Source: Scleroderma bovista
Taxonomy: Eukaryota > Basidiomycota > Agaricomycetes > Boletales > Sclerodermataceae
DNA length: 27,027 bases
NCBI GenBank assembly: GCA_037178675.1
Contig: JAYMGJ010000752.1
Location: 1 to 27,027 of the forward strand
Direction of reading: 5' to 3'
In this document: positions 1 through 9,500 of the stretch, piece after piece
How positions within the stretch are numbered: the stretch's first letter is position 1
How the letters are laid out: each line of letters starts with the position of its first letter
Translations under genes and position numbers: made by a program
Notes under the pieces: model-generated
What the model saw: only the letters and a program-made list of their open reading frames with translations
What the model was told of the DNA's origin: nothing
The model's database searches: none

Positions 1-159
1 ACGTGAATGGCACAACTAGCAGTGGCAACATCGACTCGACACAAGTCGAGGCAGCACTGCTGGCTACAGACAGTCAGCAAACGTGCTCAGGCCGAATAAC
101 ACGGAAACATGACTTACCAGTGTCGTCCATACCACCCATCCAACCTGCAGAGCGTCCGT

Positions 160-430
160 ACGGACCCATTAGGTGTCAACTTCAACGCGGAACGCTCAAG
201 ATCGAGCGAATAAATGACAAAAGCATCAGCCAAACGCCAGAAGTCGAAACCACTCACCTATGGAACGCACACGGTGTACAGCCACCCGACATCCTGTCGA
301 AACGGCGCAACAGGGTCTTTGAACCCATCCGACTATGTGCTAGACCCAAGATCGAGTGAATAAACATCAGCCCAACGTGTAATGGTGAAACGACCTACCT
401 GGAACGCAATGTGCGTCTAAGTGAGGGAAG
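160..430. repeat. diverged ~150-bp tandem repeat
   Basis: A segment starting CAAGATCGAGCGAATAAA at 197 recurs at 347 as CAAGATCGAGTGAATAAA. Both copies continue with CATCAGCC(A/C)AACG, a purine-rich run ending in GAAAC, then an ACCTA..GGAACGCA block. The copies differ by substitutions and small gaps. A reading frame spans most of 3-359 but starts without an ATG and follows the repeat, so I do not call it a gene. The sequence has the look of the non-coding interior of a retroelement, but no retroelement domain is visible. Confidence 0.55.
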
Positions 431-599
431 AGGTCAGAACAACCAACAACCAACACCCAATGACAACAATAAGCGAGTGGTGGTATTCCTCTACGGTTCT
501 GGTATATGATCTCCACAGGGGGATGTGCTGCAAGCCTTCAGGTAAGGTGCAGGAGGGAAGGGAAGGGCTTGTGATGGGGAATGAATGCGACTGGGGATG
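431..599. other. no recognisable gene
   Basis: Purine-rich sequence between the tandem repeat and the LTR-like block. A short plus-strand frame (421-606) has no ATG at its start and no recognisable motif. No promoter or RNA gene is apparent. Confidence 0.4.
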
Positions 600-970
600 G
601 TATTGACTCCTCTTCAGCCTACCACAGTGGTTAGGAAGAGTCCTGGGGTTGAGCAGTGATGATGGAACAGCAATAGGGGTGTAACAGCAGTGATGGAGCA
701 GAGGGGAAGCAAGGGGACAGTTCCTGCTTCAAGAATGTGATGGAGAGTGATGGGATGGAGTGGATTGATGAGCTAGACTGTGCTTGAGCCTAGAGAACTG
801 ATCAGATATCAAGTATATCTGACAAACAACAATAATGGAGCTTTAGGCCAGCACTGGGTGACCTACAAGTCCAAAGACAGAGATGGAGCTTATAGAGAGT
901 GAGGGAGAGTGAATGTGGTCGCTTTATTGAGGGGGAAGCAGACACTTCCTTGCAGCCTTTGGCTGCTGGT

Positions 971-977
971 TTATATA
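971..977 (-). promoter_or_regulatory. TATA box of LTR-like block
   Basis: TATATAA on the minus strand, 43 bp upstream of an AATAAAG signal at 928-922. This spacing fits the U3-R arrangement of an LTR, where the transcription start and the polyadenylation signal lie close together. Confidence 0.4.
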
Positions 978-1014
978 CAGGAGGGGCTGTGGCCCTGTAA
1001 GCACAAATGACTAA

Positions 1015-1058
1015 GTGATTGGTAAGTGATTGGTAAGAAATTGGTAAGTGATTGATAA
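1015..1058 (+). repeat. four tandem 11-bp GTGATTGGTAA units
   Basis: Units lie at 1015-1025 and 1026-1036 (both exact), 1037-1047 (GAAATTGGTAA) and 1048-1058 (GTGATTGATAA). Two more occur at 1318-1328 (ATGATTGGTAA) and 1329-1339 (exact). All lie upstream of the minus-strand TATA box, where LTRs often carry repeated enhancer-like motifs. Confidence 0.75.
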
Positions 1059-1445
1059 GCAGTGTAATCAGGCTGAGTCATCAATGGGGAGAGCCTGAAC
1101 AAGCTGCTGAGCCAAGGGAATGAGCAAAAACATAGGTAAAAAGGGGTGCATAACCAAGAATATGGAAAAATCATTGCATGGGGCCCAAAAGAGAGGGAGG
1201 GAAAGCATGGGATGAGTAGATCAAAGCTAAATGAGCATATGCGATGACATAATGCATATGAATCATAGGGGCATGAGTCATGAATTGATAAGCAGCATAA
1301 TAAGCATGATTTGAAGGATGATTGGTAAGTGATTGGTAAGGGGAGTAATGGGGATTAGTAATGCCAAGAGGGGATGAATAATGCGCAGCAGAGTGAGTCA
1401 GAGTGAGCCAGAGTGACTCTGTGTGACTCAGACAGAAGGGAAGCA

Positions 1446-1740
1446 CAACCTGTGTTTAATTGAACTTTAGATCTGGAGATGAGCTTCTGAAGCAGTGCCA
1501 CTGATGGCAGTGGCTGGGGGATAATAAGAGAATTGATCCGACCAGAAGAGCAGTGTCAGGGGGCCTGGAATGTCTAGAAGAGTAACAGTTGGTCACAGAG
1601 TGTCACAAATCCCTTGGGTTGAGCTTCTGTAGGACAAAAACATGAAAATTGGTGCTCCCCAAGAGCAGTCTTCCCTTGAGTAGTAAGGGGAAGGTTCTGT
1701 ACTCTATAAGGGCTCCTAAGAAGAGTTCTAGAGCACTGTT
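1446..1740. other. no recognisable gene
   Basis: Sequence between the LTR-like block and the minus-strand ORF at 1741-2238. Overlapping minus-strand frames exist, but none shows a recognisable domain or consistent splice sites. Confidence 0.4.
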
Positions 1741-2238
1741 TCATCCCTGTTTGTTGTGGGATAGCAGGGAAGTGAAATGTGAGTAGCAGATTCGACGTGT
1801 CCAGGGAAGCGAGATGAATGATGGAGGGAGATGGATGTGACATGACTCTGGGATGAAAGGACCATATGCAGAGGACTCAGGAGACACAGAGATGACCAGG
1901 TATGAATCTTCAAGTCTAACGATAGACTTGAGGCGACCAAAGTACATGTGTGACGCAGGACTGACGAGGAGAACGCGCTGACCAAGAATGAGAGGGACTG
2001 AGGGAGCAGGCTGGGAAGATATGTGCCAGGCAGTGCACAGGAGCTCAGGGAGAGGCTGTCCCAAGAGCAGGACGTAGTTGAGGTCTGCTGCAATAGCGGA
2101 GAACCGTTCCAGAGAAAATGTGGACTCCATAGTGACTGATGAAGCGGGTGTCTGGACTGCGGGTGGAATATCTCCGTGGGAAATAATCAGATTTACGTCG
2201 GAACTTGACAGGCAGATAGACCACGGTCTAGGCTCCAT
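1741..2238 (-). CDS. hypothetical protein, 165 aa
   Basis: Uninterrupted frame starting at an ATG at 2238 and ending at 1741. The product is rich in Ser, Leu and Pro and has no zinc knuckle, protease, membrane segment or other motif I recognise. It lies next to an LTR-like block on the same strand, so it could be a fragment of a retroelement or a small host gene. No introns or upstream promoter signals are convincing. A second long frame (2093-1728) overlaps it, which lowers confidence. Confidence 0.3.
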   Translation of the reverse strand: MEPRPWSICLSSSDVNLIISHGDIPPAVQTPASSVTMESTFSLERFSAIAADLNYVLLLGQPLPELLCTAWHISSQPAPSVPLILGQRVLLVSPASHMYFGRLKSIVRLEDSYLVISVSPESSAYGPFIPESCHIHLPPSFISLPWTRRICYSHFTSLLSHNKQG

Positions 2239-3313
2239 GATGGTATAGTCACATGCCTGATAGCTTCAAAAACGGCGGAGCTATTCAAAATATCGGAATG
2301 CCGGCACTGGGCGCCTAAATTTGACATTTGGGCGCTAAAAATGATTCTTCTCTTTCTCCTTCATTTCTCAATTGTTTCTTCTGCTTCTTTGGTTGTTCTG
2401 GTATGGGAGTTGGACTGTAGAAGGCTGCACTCCTTTCTCATACCAAAAAGATCATTATTCATTGGATTCTTTCTGCTTCTTGATGGTTCTCGTGCGATAG
2501 ATGACTGTCAGTGATGGCATTCATCTCTTGCATCAGGAAAGTCATTCTTGTGCGATAGATGGCTACGATGAGCTTGTATTCATTCTTTGCATAAGGATAG
2601 TCTTGACTTTGTGTGATATGGATAGCGAGGGCTGTCTGTATCCCTCAAGTCGGAACAATCTTTCAACAGATCTTGGGTGCATTCTTCGCATTAGTTTCAT
2701 CGGCTAACTTTCTCCATGTCCACAGTACCAAACATGTTTGGTGCGTGACAGCGCTTCATCTCGTCGTTTCCGTCATTTCGTCCATCTTTTTCCTCCTTTT
2801 CTCTCTTCCTTTCTTTCTTTACACACACCAGTAGGTAGGCTACACACATATTCACGCCATGTGCATTGTATTTCGGTTTTCAGTTACTACAATGCCAAAC
2901 TTTGAACAATCCTGTCAGTTCCCGACCGACGCTCTGCAATAAGGTGAACCAGTGCCTACCACTACACTAGTAAGTACTATGAGCAATGCCAGAATACCAG
3001 TGTTGTGCTGGGGGGGGGTCGATCAATTCGATTTTGGCAACGGCCAGCCGCGTTGCCCCCTCCGACCATACGATTACTGTAGTAGGCGACTACTACTACT
3101 ATGGTCACCTGTGGTTCCCATTATATAAGTATTACTAAACTGAACGGTTCCTTGTCTCATTAAGTCAACTAAGGCTTGATAACTCTAATGCCCCACCACC
3201 AGCGTTAAATATTGCCCCAAGTCATCTCTTCCTTGTCCGTTTCTTGTCTCCTCCCCCCCTTACCATTCTGGGTGGTATACGTGACCTGTTGGCAACGCTG
3301 CAGGGCGGCATTG
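2239..3313. other. gene-poor repeat-bearing stretch
   Basis: No supported gene. It contains the ~58-bp tandem repeat at 2487-2602, a pyrimidine-rich tract near 2780-2820, a run of nine G at 3010-3018, a perfect 7-bp stem with a 4-nt loop (GTAGTAG/CTACTAC, 3079-3096), and a TATATAA-like box near 3123. The short plus-strand frames here have no recognisable content. Confidence 0.5.
2487..2602 (+). repeat. two-copy ~58-bp tandem repeat
   Basis: TTCTCGTGCGATAGATGACT at 2487 recurs as TTCTTGTGCGATAGATGGCT at 2545. Both copies continue to a (T/C)ATTCAT(C/T)(C/T)(C/T)TTGCAT(C/A)AGGA segment. A third, weaker match begins near 2606. No function is apparent. Confidence 0.6.
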
Positions 3314-3513
3314 CCCGCCGCCCGCCCTTCTTTCCATTGTGGGATTGATTACACAATTCCCTGTAGCACAGTTGCTTCCCATGCTGCCTGCCCTTCTCCA
3401 CCACCGACCTTGTCCCGCCGCCCACCCTTCTTTCCATTGCGGGATTGATTACATGATTCCCTGTAGCGCAGTTGCTTCCCACGCTGCCTGCCCTTCTCCA
3501 TCACCGTCCCGCC
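3314..3513 (+). repeat. two-copy 100-bp tandem repeat
   Basis: CCCGCCGCCCGCCCTTCTTT at 3314 and CCCGCCGCCCACCCTTCTTT at 3414 begin two copies with a period of 100 bp, differing by a few substitutions. Each includes GGGATTGATTACA and GTTGCTTCCCA(T/C)GCTGCC. A truncated third start (CCCGCC) follows near 3508. Frames on both strands cross the repeat, so the repeated peptides they give are by-products. Confidence 0.8.
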
Positions 3514-4290
3514 CTCGTCGTCGACGCTCTCGACGTCTTCCCTACTTCTTTCCTCCATCAACCCTCTTGACAGATGTCCGACAACACCTCCAGCTTTCTT
3601 CCGGTGCCCCCTACGCCTCGTTCATTGCCCGTGCAGCCTCAGGTGTGGCTCGCCCTTTCATCGCCCTCCCAACGTCGTTCTCAACGCTCCCGACATCCTT
3701 GACGTCCTCCCCACGCCTCAACGCTCTTGCTGTTCAACGCTCTACCCCTTCCCTTGACGCTCTTGGCGTTCTCCCCGCTCCCTCCCCGCTCTGGACGTTC
3801 CTGATCGTCCATGCAGCATGGTTTGCCCTCCCGTCGCGGCATCTCAATGTCATTCCTGACGATTCTCCCGTCCAGCAGGTTCGTTTTTCTATCAACCCGA
3901 TGTAGAGACTGTCCTGTCTCTAGGTGTGTAGAGTTGATGATAGTAGTACTGACACTGGACTCTTACCTTAGCTTATGTAGGCTTGTATTAGCTTACTAAG
4001 CAATCTCCCTCTTTCCTGTGTATATGTTTGATCTCAGTCCTGGAGTGACTGAACACCTCTACTCTCCCTATTTCCTCTAGTCTCCCCAGCCCTTGGGAGC
4101 CTTGCCAGACCTCCAGAAGCTCCTGGGTCGAATGCACCTCATCTGAGGGAGCAGCCACCCAAACACATTGTTGTCTTTTCAGCGTGCATTGCTTAGGCAT
4201 AACGCGCATTTGGATGGCGCCCATTATCACTCTAGGACCAAAGGTGGACTGCACCCTACCTAGTATGTCGGTTTCAATCCCAGTACAAAC
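3514..4290. other. no supported gene
   Basis: Pyrimidine-rich low-complexity sequence in which CTTGACG/CTCTTG/CGTTCTC motifs recur (about 3520-3800), then unremarkable sequence. A 105-codon minus-strand frame (4305-3988) begins at an ATG but has no domain I recognise and no splice-site support. It may be a retroelement fragment. Confidence 0.45.
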
Positions 4291-5277
4291 AATAAAAAAG
4301 TCCAAACTCTGAGCAACAAAGAGCTTGCGGAAGCCTCCTTGCAGGACATGTTTGACGCGGTAAGTTAATCCTCATTACCTTTACGTTGGCTTGAAGTCAA
4401 TAAAAATCTAGGTCACAATGCAAGACCACCTCGACGGTGGCATTACCCTGCTGCTTCGCTGTGCCAGAGTGAAGAGTGCACCTATGCAAATGGCGGACGA
4501 GGTGACTGTCGACCTCTATGTTACCCCACGAGAACTGTGCGAGACTCCAACGTGCATCGGTGGAGACGTTGCAGTCCTTGTCCAGGCTTTTTGCCAGGAG
4601 TTTGCGCTCCCTCATCTGGAACGCTTCAACAAGCGGTGCGACCTGGAAATTATCCCCCCACCTGAGAATTCTGGTAAGATACATTTTTATTCATTTCCAG
4701 CTGCCGTACTAAGCATTGGTGTTCAGCGCAAGCCAGCCCCGGGATCAGTGTAGAAGGGCCACAACATCTGCCATTCCCCCATCCCCCACCAGCAGCCGTA
4801 TTCAGTGCTCGGCTCAGGACCCTTGGGTATTTGAGGTGCCTACGAATTCTGATGGCACGTCATCCGCGGCAGTGCGCCAATCGGAAAAAAAAAAGATGGT
4901 CCTCCCTCCATGCCGCAAAAACTGCAGTCAGTCCGACGACGACGACTGGCGGAGGTCCATTCTCCCCTTAGGGTTGTCGAACACGTCCCACCCACTGCCC
5001 AACCGTTAGCCCGTCCTGCACCAGTGTTTTCGACCAACCCTGCTATATTTCCCCCCACGCTCGTTAGCATTGGGCCGAATACTGATGCAGTCCTTGATCG
5101 CTTCAAGATGAATGATGATGTCTTGCCGCGACTTCGAATGCTTATTAGTACTGTCCGTAGCAGCCGATGGGAGGCGGTATTGAGATCTCACCAATGGAAC
5201 CTTCCTTATGAACAGGCTGCCAATCTTTCTTGAGTGCTCAACGCGGATACTCAGGGTAGTATGGGGACTAGGTTTGA
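4291..5277 (+). pseudogene. lineage-specific multi-exon gene, frame broken
   Basis: Two introns are well supported. 4360-4411 (GTAAGT..CTAG) joins an open frame ending ..LQDMFDA to one starting VTMQDHLDGG. 4674-4726 (GTAAGA, TACTAAG branch site, TTCAG) then joins to a frame open to a TAG at 4969-4971. Convincing coding sequence then resumes in another frame (about 4910-5233, including DDVLPRLRMLISTVRSSRWE) until a TGA at 5231-5233. A run of ten A at 4886-4895 lies between the frames and is a natural place for a frameshift. A donor-like GTAAGT follows at 5281. No catalytic motif is recognised. I infer a decayed basidiomycete-specific gene; alternatively an intron was missed. Its true start may lie upstream of 4291. 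Confidence 0.4.
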
Positions 5278-5548
5278 AAAGGTAAGTAAAAATATATACA
5301 CTGCCTTCCTCACTAGTTTTTAACGCAGCACCCGTCCTAGTACGGACTGTCCGTCTTTGGGTTTCTCGTTAAAGTGATCGGTTGTGTTTGTCTGGGCTTG
5401 TGCGTTCTTTATATTGTCGGCCTAATGCTTCACTAGTCACCACGTACTATATTGTTTGCAGGGAAATACTATCGGGCCAGGGTCGATTACCCTGGCCATG
5501 TTACTTAAATACATTGGATGACTCGGGTTGTGAGCGGACACACGCTCA

Positions 5549-5902
5549 ATGTCATCCAAGTCTTATTTCGTTCAGAAAGGCCAATGGGGATTGGTGCAGC
5601 CTCCCTCTCAGCCTCGGACCAAAGTCCTCACCCAAGAGGCCCACGAAGAGCTCTTGGCCCAGCGACAGAAGAAGACCGAACGTTTCAAGCAGGACCTCGA
5701 TGGCGCGTGGCAACAGATCGACGATACAACAAAGACCATTGCACTGGCCAACCACAAGAGTGTCAACCGCGTCCAGCGTGAATTATACCTTGGACACAGT
5801 TCATTTCGCACAAGGCGCTCCAAGCCCTCTGTGTGGAATGCTTTCTGTTGGAAAAAAACCAAAGAGTGGAAGGAACAAAACACTGGAGGTATTATATGCT
5901 CC
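5549..5902 (+). pseudogene. lineage-specific gene, 3' part cut off by copia LTR
   Basis: The frame starts at ATG 5549 and runs open to the first base of the copia LTR at 5903, after which it stops. It has a polar, probably helical segment (residues 27-68, with RQKKTERFKQDL and HKSVNRVQREL), then a basic segment ending KPSVWNAFCWKK. From memory, proteins with this WNAFCWKK signature form expanded families in Boletales and relatives and continue well beyond this point. The NAF core is loosely like the start of an HMG box, but that is weak. The break coincides with the LTR boundary, so I infer disruption by retrotransposon insertion. The rest of the gene was not found downstream. Confidence 0.5.
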
Positions 5903-6190
5903 TGTTGAAGTCGCATGTGCACCCAGCGTAAACTGTCGACGAAGTGCGCACAAGACTGCGACCCATATTAGTGTAGACTTAGTAATAGTCCTCTTTAGAG
6001 TAGATGTTACATGTCACACATCACGCGGCACAGTCACGTGTCACACTATTTGTTGTATATAAACAGCGTTCATCGCTTATATAATATAACAGCTCTTGAC
6101 CAGCTACCGCTACCATCTCTGGTTGTGCACTCCACCTAACAGGTGAGTTGGAGTAGCAGTTCCTCTATGTATATAGGTATTGCTCCAACA
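5903..6190 (+). repeat. copia 5' LTR (288 bp)
   Basis: Begins TGTTGAAG and ends CTCCAACA, so the ends form a 7-of-8 inverted repeat with the usual TG..CA termini. It contains CACGTG at 6035-6040 flanked by GTCACAC-like repeats, a TATATAAA box at 6056-6063, and is followed at once by the primer-binding site, which fixes its right end. No matching 3' LTR is present in the window. Confidence 0.85.
6056..6063 (+). promoter_or_regulatory. TATA box in copia LTR
   Basis: TATATAAA lies 128 bp before the end of the LTR, as expected for the U3 promoter; transcription would start about 25-35 bp downstream. An E-box-like CACGTG sits 15 bp upstream. Confidence 0.7.
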
Positions 6191-6204
6191 GGTTATGAGC
6201 CCTG
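6191..6204 (+). other. primer-binding site, half-tRNA type (initiator tRNA-Met)
   Basis: GGTTATGAGCCCTG directly follows the LTR. It is the reverse complement of CAGGGCTCATAACC, the anticodon stem-loop of fungal initiator tRNA-Met (anticodon CAT). Drosophila copia and yeast Ty5 prime from an internal fragment of this tRNA rather than its 3' end, and I infer the same here. Confidence 0.75.
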
Positions 6205-6286
6205 TGAGCGCACTGTGTGCAGCAATGCACCAGACAGCGCTCCAGCTCCCTGAGCATCACTTTAACTAGCTTGATGCTGTGGAGGA

Positions 6287-6410
6287 CAGTGAGCTCCTAG
6301 TTGAGCCCCTGCACAGCCACAAGGCAAAGTCCGTTGACGATTTGCACCAGTCAGTGAGCTCCTTAGTTGAGCACCTGCACAAGCGAAGTTTGTCGACGAC
6401 TTGTGCTGGC
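6287..6410 (+). repeat. 65-bp tandem repeat in copia leader
   Basis: CAGTGAGCTCCTAGTTGAGC at 6287 recurs as CAGTGAGCTCCTTAGTTGAG at 6352. Both copies include CCTGCACA and a (G/T)(T/C)CGACGA(T/C)TTG(T/C)-type segment. It lies in the untranslated leader between primer-binding site and gag. Confidence 0.65.
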
Positions 6411-6533
6411 TGACCCTAGTCATGAGTTAGCTGTTGACAGAAGTGCTTTCACTAGCACTCAGGTGTTTCTTCTTTTCTTGTCTGTCCGTTGTCGCATTCA
6501 CTTGCTGACTCCGTTGACCTAACAGAATTCACC

Positions 6534-9500
6534 ATGTCCAGCGCTCTCAACAAGATGGTTCCCCTCTTCACGGGTTCCAACTGGCAGCAGTGGCATACTG
6601 CCATGCAAGCCTACCTCCGGGCCCAAGGCCAATGGTTCGTTTACTCAACCACTCAACCCGCTGACGGCCACGATGACCGTAAGGAATGGGACGAGAACAC
6701 CGAGAGAGCGCTCGGTAATATCACCTTGCGCCTCGCCCCCTCGATCCAGGTCACCATCTCCGAACTGGCTACTGTCAAGGAGGTTTGGGACCACCTTAAG
6801 AAGAACTTTGGCGCCCCCAGTATCGGCTCAGCCTACGCTGAGCTTAGTCAGCTCCTCGCCACCAACATTCCTGCTGGCTCCCATCCTGCTCCAGCCATTA
6901 CGAAGCTGCTTAGTCACTTCACGTACCTTAAGGACGCCGGCTTCGAGTTCCCTGCCCCAGTGCAGGCAATGATTATCCTTTGCAAGCTCCCTCCTACTAT
7001 GGAGGTTGTAGCGCAGATTCTCAGCCAGACGTCCCCGGATGAAATCAAGAATTTGAAGCCTGATGGGATCGTCAAGGCAGCCACGCTCTCTTTTGAGCAA
7101 AAAGGCGCATCTTCTTGCGCCGGTGGTAAGGGCCCACAGGCCAACAAGCTTAGCGCTGTGAAGCGCAAGCCAGCTGACCCAAAGTTCGCCCAGCAGCAGC
7201 AGCAGCCTCAAAGGCAGCAGCAGCAGCAAGGCGGGTCCAATGGCGGTGCGAGCGGAAATGCTCCTGCCCAAGGACAGGGAGGCTGCACTCCCAGAGGCGG
7301 CAAGAAGGCTCGCGCTCGATGCGAAGCTGCCCAGCAGGCTGTGTTTGCCACCTACGTCCACTTCGATGGACCAGAGCCCACCATCGACCCTCGCTCCCTG
7401 GCTCACACCCCCGGTGCTGCCCACTACGGCCCCCCCGCATTCGATAATACCATCAAGGCCTTTGATTTGGCACACCATCTGGGGGTAGAGCCCTCCTGCC
7501 AGACCATCCGCACCCTCGACCAAGTTGTGTTGATGGCTGGTGCAAACCTGGACCAGCCTGAGGCCGGTCCCTCCTCGCTGAAGCGCCCTCGTCTTGAGGA
7601 GCGCATCACCATGTATGAGGAGGATGCCATCTCCTTGGGGGATGAGGATGAGCCAATCGCTCATGAGCCCTTCGCCGACGACGAGTTCGACGAAATCGAC
7701 GCGATGGTCCTCGACCGCTACAACGCAACGTTGATGGCGATGGGCGCAGAGGCCAGCCTCTTCAGGCAAGTACCTTCTGCACGCATGCTAACCGACACTG
7801 ACACGCTCCCTTTACATGTGCGCTACACGCCGTCACTGTATATAGCGAGTAGTAACTATAATATGTCATGTCGATGTTCCAAAAATGCATATATTTGTTC
7901 GTGCTCGGATTCATGTGTTGCCTGTAAGGGGAAAATGGTAGATGATAGTGAACTCTCTGGAGCCTTCTGGCTACTAGACTCAGGCGCATCCCGCCATTTC
8001 ACTGGTGACATAGGCGATTTCGCCTCCTACAGTGCGCTAAAGAAAGCGCGCTATGCTAAGACAGCTAATGGTGTAGCGCTAATTGCTGGCATTGGCACGG
8101 TATTACTCCGGTGCCTAGACCACAAGTCTGGTGATGAGAAGGTTGTAAGACTCACCCAGGTGCTTCATATGCCAGGTGCTACTGCATGCCTAATTTCTAT
8201 GGGCGAAATGCTCCAGCGTAACTACAAAGTCACTGGCAATAAGCGTGGCATTAGCCTTATTGGCAAAGCCGACCACCTATGGTTTGGGCCAGACCCAGAA
8301 GACGATCGCAACGTCATTTTCGGGATTAGATCTATCCCGATAATTAGATCTAACTATATCGCCTCCGTGAGCAAAGTCAATTACGACATTATGCACCGGA
8401 GATTCGGGCACCCCTCGAAGGAAGTACTCCAACGCGCGCAAAAGCATACGCAGCGCTTCCCAGAGATTTACTTTCCCACTGAGGACTGTGTTTGCCCTGG
8501 ATGTGCTCTTGGCAAGATGCCCAATCGAGCTTTCCCAGAGAATGAAAGACGTGCTTCCAAGCCCTTTGAGCTGGTGCACTCTGATCTCAAATCCTTCCCG
8601 GTTACGTCGTACCGGAAATTTAAATATGTCATTACATTCTACGACGACTATACTTCTCATGCCTGGACTATGCCTCTTCGCTCCAAAGCTGCAGCAATTA
8701 CGGCCGCCAAAGATTTCCTAGAAATGGTGTGCGTCCAACATAATGCGCACGTTGTTGGATGGATGTCCGATGCCGGCGGAGAGTATAAGTCTGATCTGTT
8801 CGATCGAGCACTCCTTGAGAAAGGAATTAAAATGTATCAAAGTGCTCCAAGGGCCCCCATGCAGAATGGCCGCGCTGAGTGTCTAGGGCGCACTCTCATG
8901 GATAAAGCAGAGTCTATGCGGCATCAAGCCTGCATCCCTGACTCCTGGTGGGAATTCGCGTTCGCTCACGCAACCCACATCTACAACCATACTCCGGTAG
9001 CTCGCCTGCGATGGTGCACCCCCCACAAAATGCTTAAGGGGGAGATGCCTAACATCGACCACCTACGTGTGTTTGGCTGTGGAGCATTTGTATATCTCCC
9101 AGCAACGGCTAGAGCAAATAAGATGGCTCCCAAGTCGGAGCTTATGACTTATGTCGGTGTTGCCCCTGGCAATGAGTGCAACTTCTTGTTTATGCGCTCC
9201 ACCAATGCAGTGTTCACCACTGCACACGCCGTCTTTGACGAGCGTCATTTCCCTCGCTGCCCCAAAAACAGGCGCGAACCTCTCGAGAACCCTTTCGGAA
9301 GGGCAAATCCAAAACCTACCACTGATTGACCAGGGAACCCCCCTGATGATAACGACAGTGATGACGATGTGGAACACGACCATGGCTACCCACATCCCCA
9401 AGCACAGGATGACGATCCAAAGCGCAAGGACCCTGAGGCTCCTGAGGAAGAGCCTATTCAACCAAATCCTCCCCGTACGCCATCTCCAGTGCCTCCACCG

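Larger units (their letters stand above)
600..1445 (-). repeat. LTR-like block, minus orientation
   Basis: Read on the minus strand, this block has the order of LTR signals: a long repeat-bearing upstream part (about 1445-978), a TATATAA box at 977-971, an AATAAAG poly(A)-type signal at 928-922, and then a pyrimidine-rich tail. The upstream part contains iterated GTGATTGGTAA units and iterated GAGTGAGTC-type units near 1384-1430. No second copy, clear primer-binding site or flanking target duplication was found, so it may be a solo LTR or part of a degraded gypsy-type element. Limits are approximate. Confidence 0.4.

Noticed and set aside
3..359. 118-codon open frame on the plus strand
   Set aside because: It lacks an ATG at its start, runs through a diverged tandem repeat and has no recognisable domain.
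3079..3096. 7-bp perfect hairpin GTAGTAG/CTACTAC
   Set aside because: Simple trinucleotide sequence produces such stems by chance, and nothing nearby suggests a function.
6828..7769. 313-codon minus-strand frame
   Set aside because: It lies entirely antisense to the copia gag and is a shadow of that GC-biased coding sequence.
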